Source: Saprospiraceae bacterium (GTDB lineage Bacteria > Bacteroidota > Bacteroidia > Chitinophagales > Saprospiraceae). From it: a stretch of 64,000 nucleotides of DNA. The DNA is taken from the NCBI GenBank assembly GCA_016714445.1, contig JADJNF010000009.1:248001-312000 (forward strand), given 5' to 3'. The position numbers and the translations under genes are program-made. Shown here piece by piece: positions 63,501 through 64,000 of this stretch. Below the pieces are notes generated by a model, which was given only the letters and a program-made list of their open reading frames with translations, did not search any database and was not told the origin of the DNA. Within the stretch, counting starts at the first letter, position 1, and the number at the start of each line of letters is the position of its first letter.

Positions 63501-64000
63501 CACATTCAAAACTCTCGGAAGCAGCCACAAACTCCAAACCGAACTGAGGGGCCCTTATGTTGAGTTTTATTTTAGAAACATTTGGCTACCAGATAGCTTA
63601 AGTAACAAGGAAGGTAGTAAAGGTTATGTAAATTTTATTGTTAATGCTAAAGAAGAAATTGAAGAATGTGCAAAGTTAGAAAACAAAGCGGATATCTATT
63701 TCGATTTTAATCCACCTATAACGACTAATACCGTAAGCAACACATTGGTTTCGTACATATGCGATGATACAGTGATTAAGATAGATACAACTGTTTGCAC
63801 GGGAGAAAGTTTCTTTGGCTATAATAAAACAGGTAGTTATAATCTTATTTACTCAAAAGAGAAAACCTGTGATACGCTAATCTATCTCAATCTAAAGGTG
63901 ACTCCGCCAAAATATAAGATTTCCCAAAAACAAGTTTGTGTAGGTGATACCATAATGCTAAACCATAGTAAATTAGTTATGCCTAGTTACTCCTTTTATG
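60529..64000 (+). CDS. Giant exported leucine-rich-repeat surface protein, 3' end outside window
   Basis: Open for 1157 codons to the window end. A signal peptide (MFKISTFNLPYKKTF..., hydrophobic core VFLLFFIALV, cleavage near IRAQG) is followed by about 20 degenerate repeats of 24-36 residues of the form LxGLxxLxxIxGNLxIxxN (LNALNGIEEVKGKLIV, LSGLEKLTGIEGNLEF, LDSIHGSLYVYG). This is the receptor-L/BspA-like pattern and fills residues 45-690. A DUF11/DUF7619-like domain follows (CAYDPNDKQVVPYGKKE, LSYTIRFQNTGTAAARDVII, ADIYFDFNPPITTNTVSNT). The start of another secretion-associated segment (CDDTVIKIDTTVCTGESFFG) is cut by the window edge. Likely T9SS cargo; adhesion inferred. Confidence 0.85.
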   Translation, partial: MFKISTFNLPYKKTFNASFVFLLFFIALVKIRAQGCFPQGIIFNTQAAIDEFKIVNPGCKIIEGDLVIGGYNTLIGKNQDIKNLNALNGIEEVKGKLIVSSIENLFNLTGLSQLKKVGGDIIIQGNGKINNLSGLEKLTGIEGNLEFFVNNVAKMSTKGLDSVRYIKGDLNIKAFGISSLIGLGKLDSIHGSLYVYGDGVSNFSDLKSIKYIGKNITINDSEISSFSGLSKITEIKGNLRVSDNPLSFSGLQNLEIIHGNFEVVENGINGSFDGLTKLKEVKGNVYFYGIGKAEIKSLKALERIGGNLSLIRANLIQTPLQGMPALKLIGGDLLFNQNDELKDYGQWPALDTIHGSLRFYYHYSLSSLSGFNNLKYIGKNLKIELNKELVSVTGFNQLNQIKGSIEILNNVKLKTISALFNTQEVNGYHINSNPLITDLVFNNTNDVMTESVTIYSNNSLKSLSGLQSVKKIHNISINFNSKLTNVNFASQLNTLSGILLLENNSINEINVFSQLDSIKGGLTVSNLNNAGITIQEFLPSLTYFEGGLKLTQVTATDLPFLDGKSVINGQLILQNITSLNHINFLNNLDSVLGNFTLSLQVKSLQSLSSLQKINGSFAINNCDSIQTLKGLENLKFVRNAIYINFNDNLNSISQLQNIDTSYFRVFSSIPTLSLVNNPKLNECEIKLVCNLLTTGAKSLNIKNNGPECSSLELIDCLDNTMLSGKTYIDVNKNGILDNEDIIAPLIKLSINNGEKYIFSNQYGRYFFQAEPETKYVLKSENNDNLAIIGDSLSKTFFPQDEFKHEVHVGFKFLMDSIRGEVSIPGPKINRCSEIVQVNPKIVNIGTKPTNYRLRIFKGNYTLISSYPVPKYLIGAYEWEFNNVSVMSSAEISLNLDMPNFNSSGQDLIIPHVLYIQKNGLWILADSTAYISKIVCAYDPNDKQVVPYGKKEERFVLKDEPLSYTIRFQNTGTAAARDVIIRDTLDEGFDLSTFKTLGSSHKLQTELRGPYVEFYFRNIWLPDSLSNKEGSKGYVNFIVNAKEEIEECAKLENKADIYFDFNPPITTNTVSNTLVSYICDDTVIKIDTTVCTGESFFGYNKTGSYNLIYSKEKTCDTLIYLNLKVTPPKYKISQKQVCVGDTIMLNHSKLVMPSYSFY

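Noticed and set aside
1..64000. rRNA and tRNA genes
   Set aside because: I saw no rRNA-like or tRNA cloverleaf sequence, though a tRNA scan could find one I missed.

Overview
The window reads as chromosomal DNA of a Bacteroidota bacterium, probably a Saprospiraceae-like member of the class Saprospiria. The pointers are a SusD-type lipoprotein, many [S/G]-C lipoboxes, type IX secretion (T9SS) sorting tails, YD-repeat RHS proteins with exchangeable tips, promoters of the TTTG-N20-TAnnTTTG type, and low GC. The class-level placement is inference. I saw no rRNA, tRNA or CRISPR array.

1-11.9 kb (+ strand): a polysaccharide-utilisation-like operon with a SusD protein (5' end outside the window), three exported ADP-ribosylglycohydrolase-family proteins, two exported esterases that each carry a second degenerate esterase domain (the second gene is frameshifted), a GRP-type sugar permease and a YD-repeat lipoprotein, closed by a strong hairpin. 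11.9-16.3 kb: a citrate module with a DASS carboxylate transporter, a CitD-CitE fusion and CitF.

16.5-19.3 kb: decayed genes (SGNH hydrolase, tyrosine recombinase) and an exported-nuclease-like EEP protein. 19.3-29.7 kb (mainly - strand): an RHS polymorphic-toxin locus. One long RHS gene with its tip and a putative four-helix immunity protein is followed by orphan tip/immunity pairs: an L,D-transpeptidase-like tip with a lipoprotein partner, and a barnase tip with a barstar partner, both interrupted by in-frame TGA. Six copies of a 129-130 bp element sit inside these RHS reading frames; five are exactly 43 codons long and keep the frame open.

29.7-33 kb (- strand): an ECF sigma factor operon with a membrane partner, an adhesin-like protein and a beta-barrel protein. 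33.5-45 kb: an OB-fold-like exported protein, a module of an unknown 696-residue protein, a c-type haem lipoprotein and a small lipoprotein with an 84-bp tandem repeat in between, a three-gene two-component system, a T9SS protein, a tail-collar protein and a CHRD lipoprotein. 45-59 kb: propeller and T9SS surface proteins, an AraC-type membrane regulator coupled to an NHL-type propeller, and an unknown paralogue pair. Three ~150 bp MITE-like repeats lie between these genes. 59.3-60.3 kb: palindromic repeats and a decayed Cas10-like gene. 60.5 kb to the end: a giant leucine-rich surface protein that leaves the window.

Several otherwise intact genes are split by single-base frameshifts at or beside homopolymer runs (about 9350, 16630, 42775, 48715, 50457). 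Sequencing error is a serious alternative to true gene decay for these.
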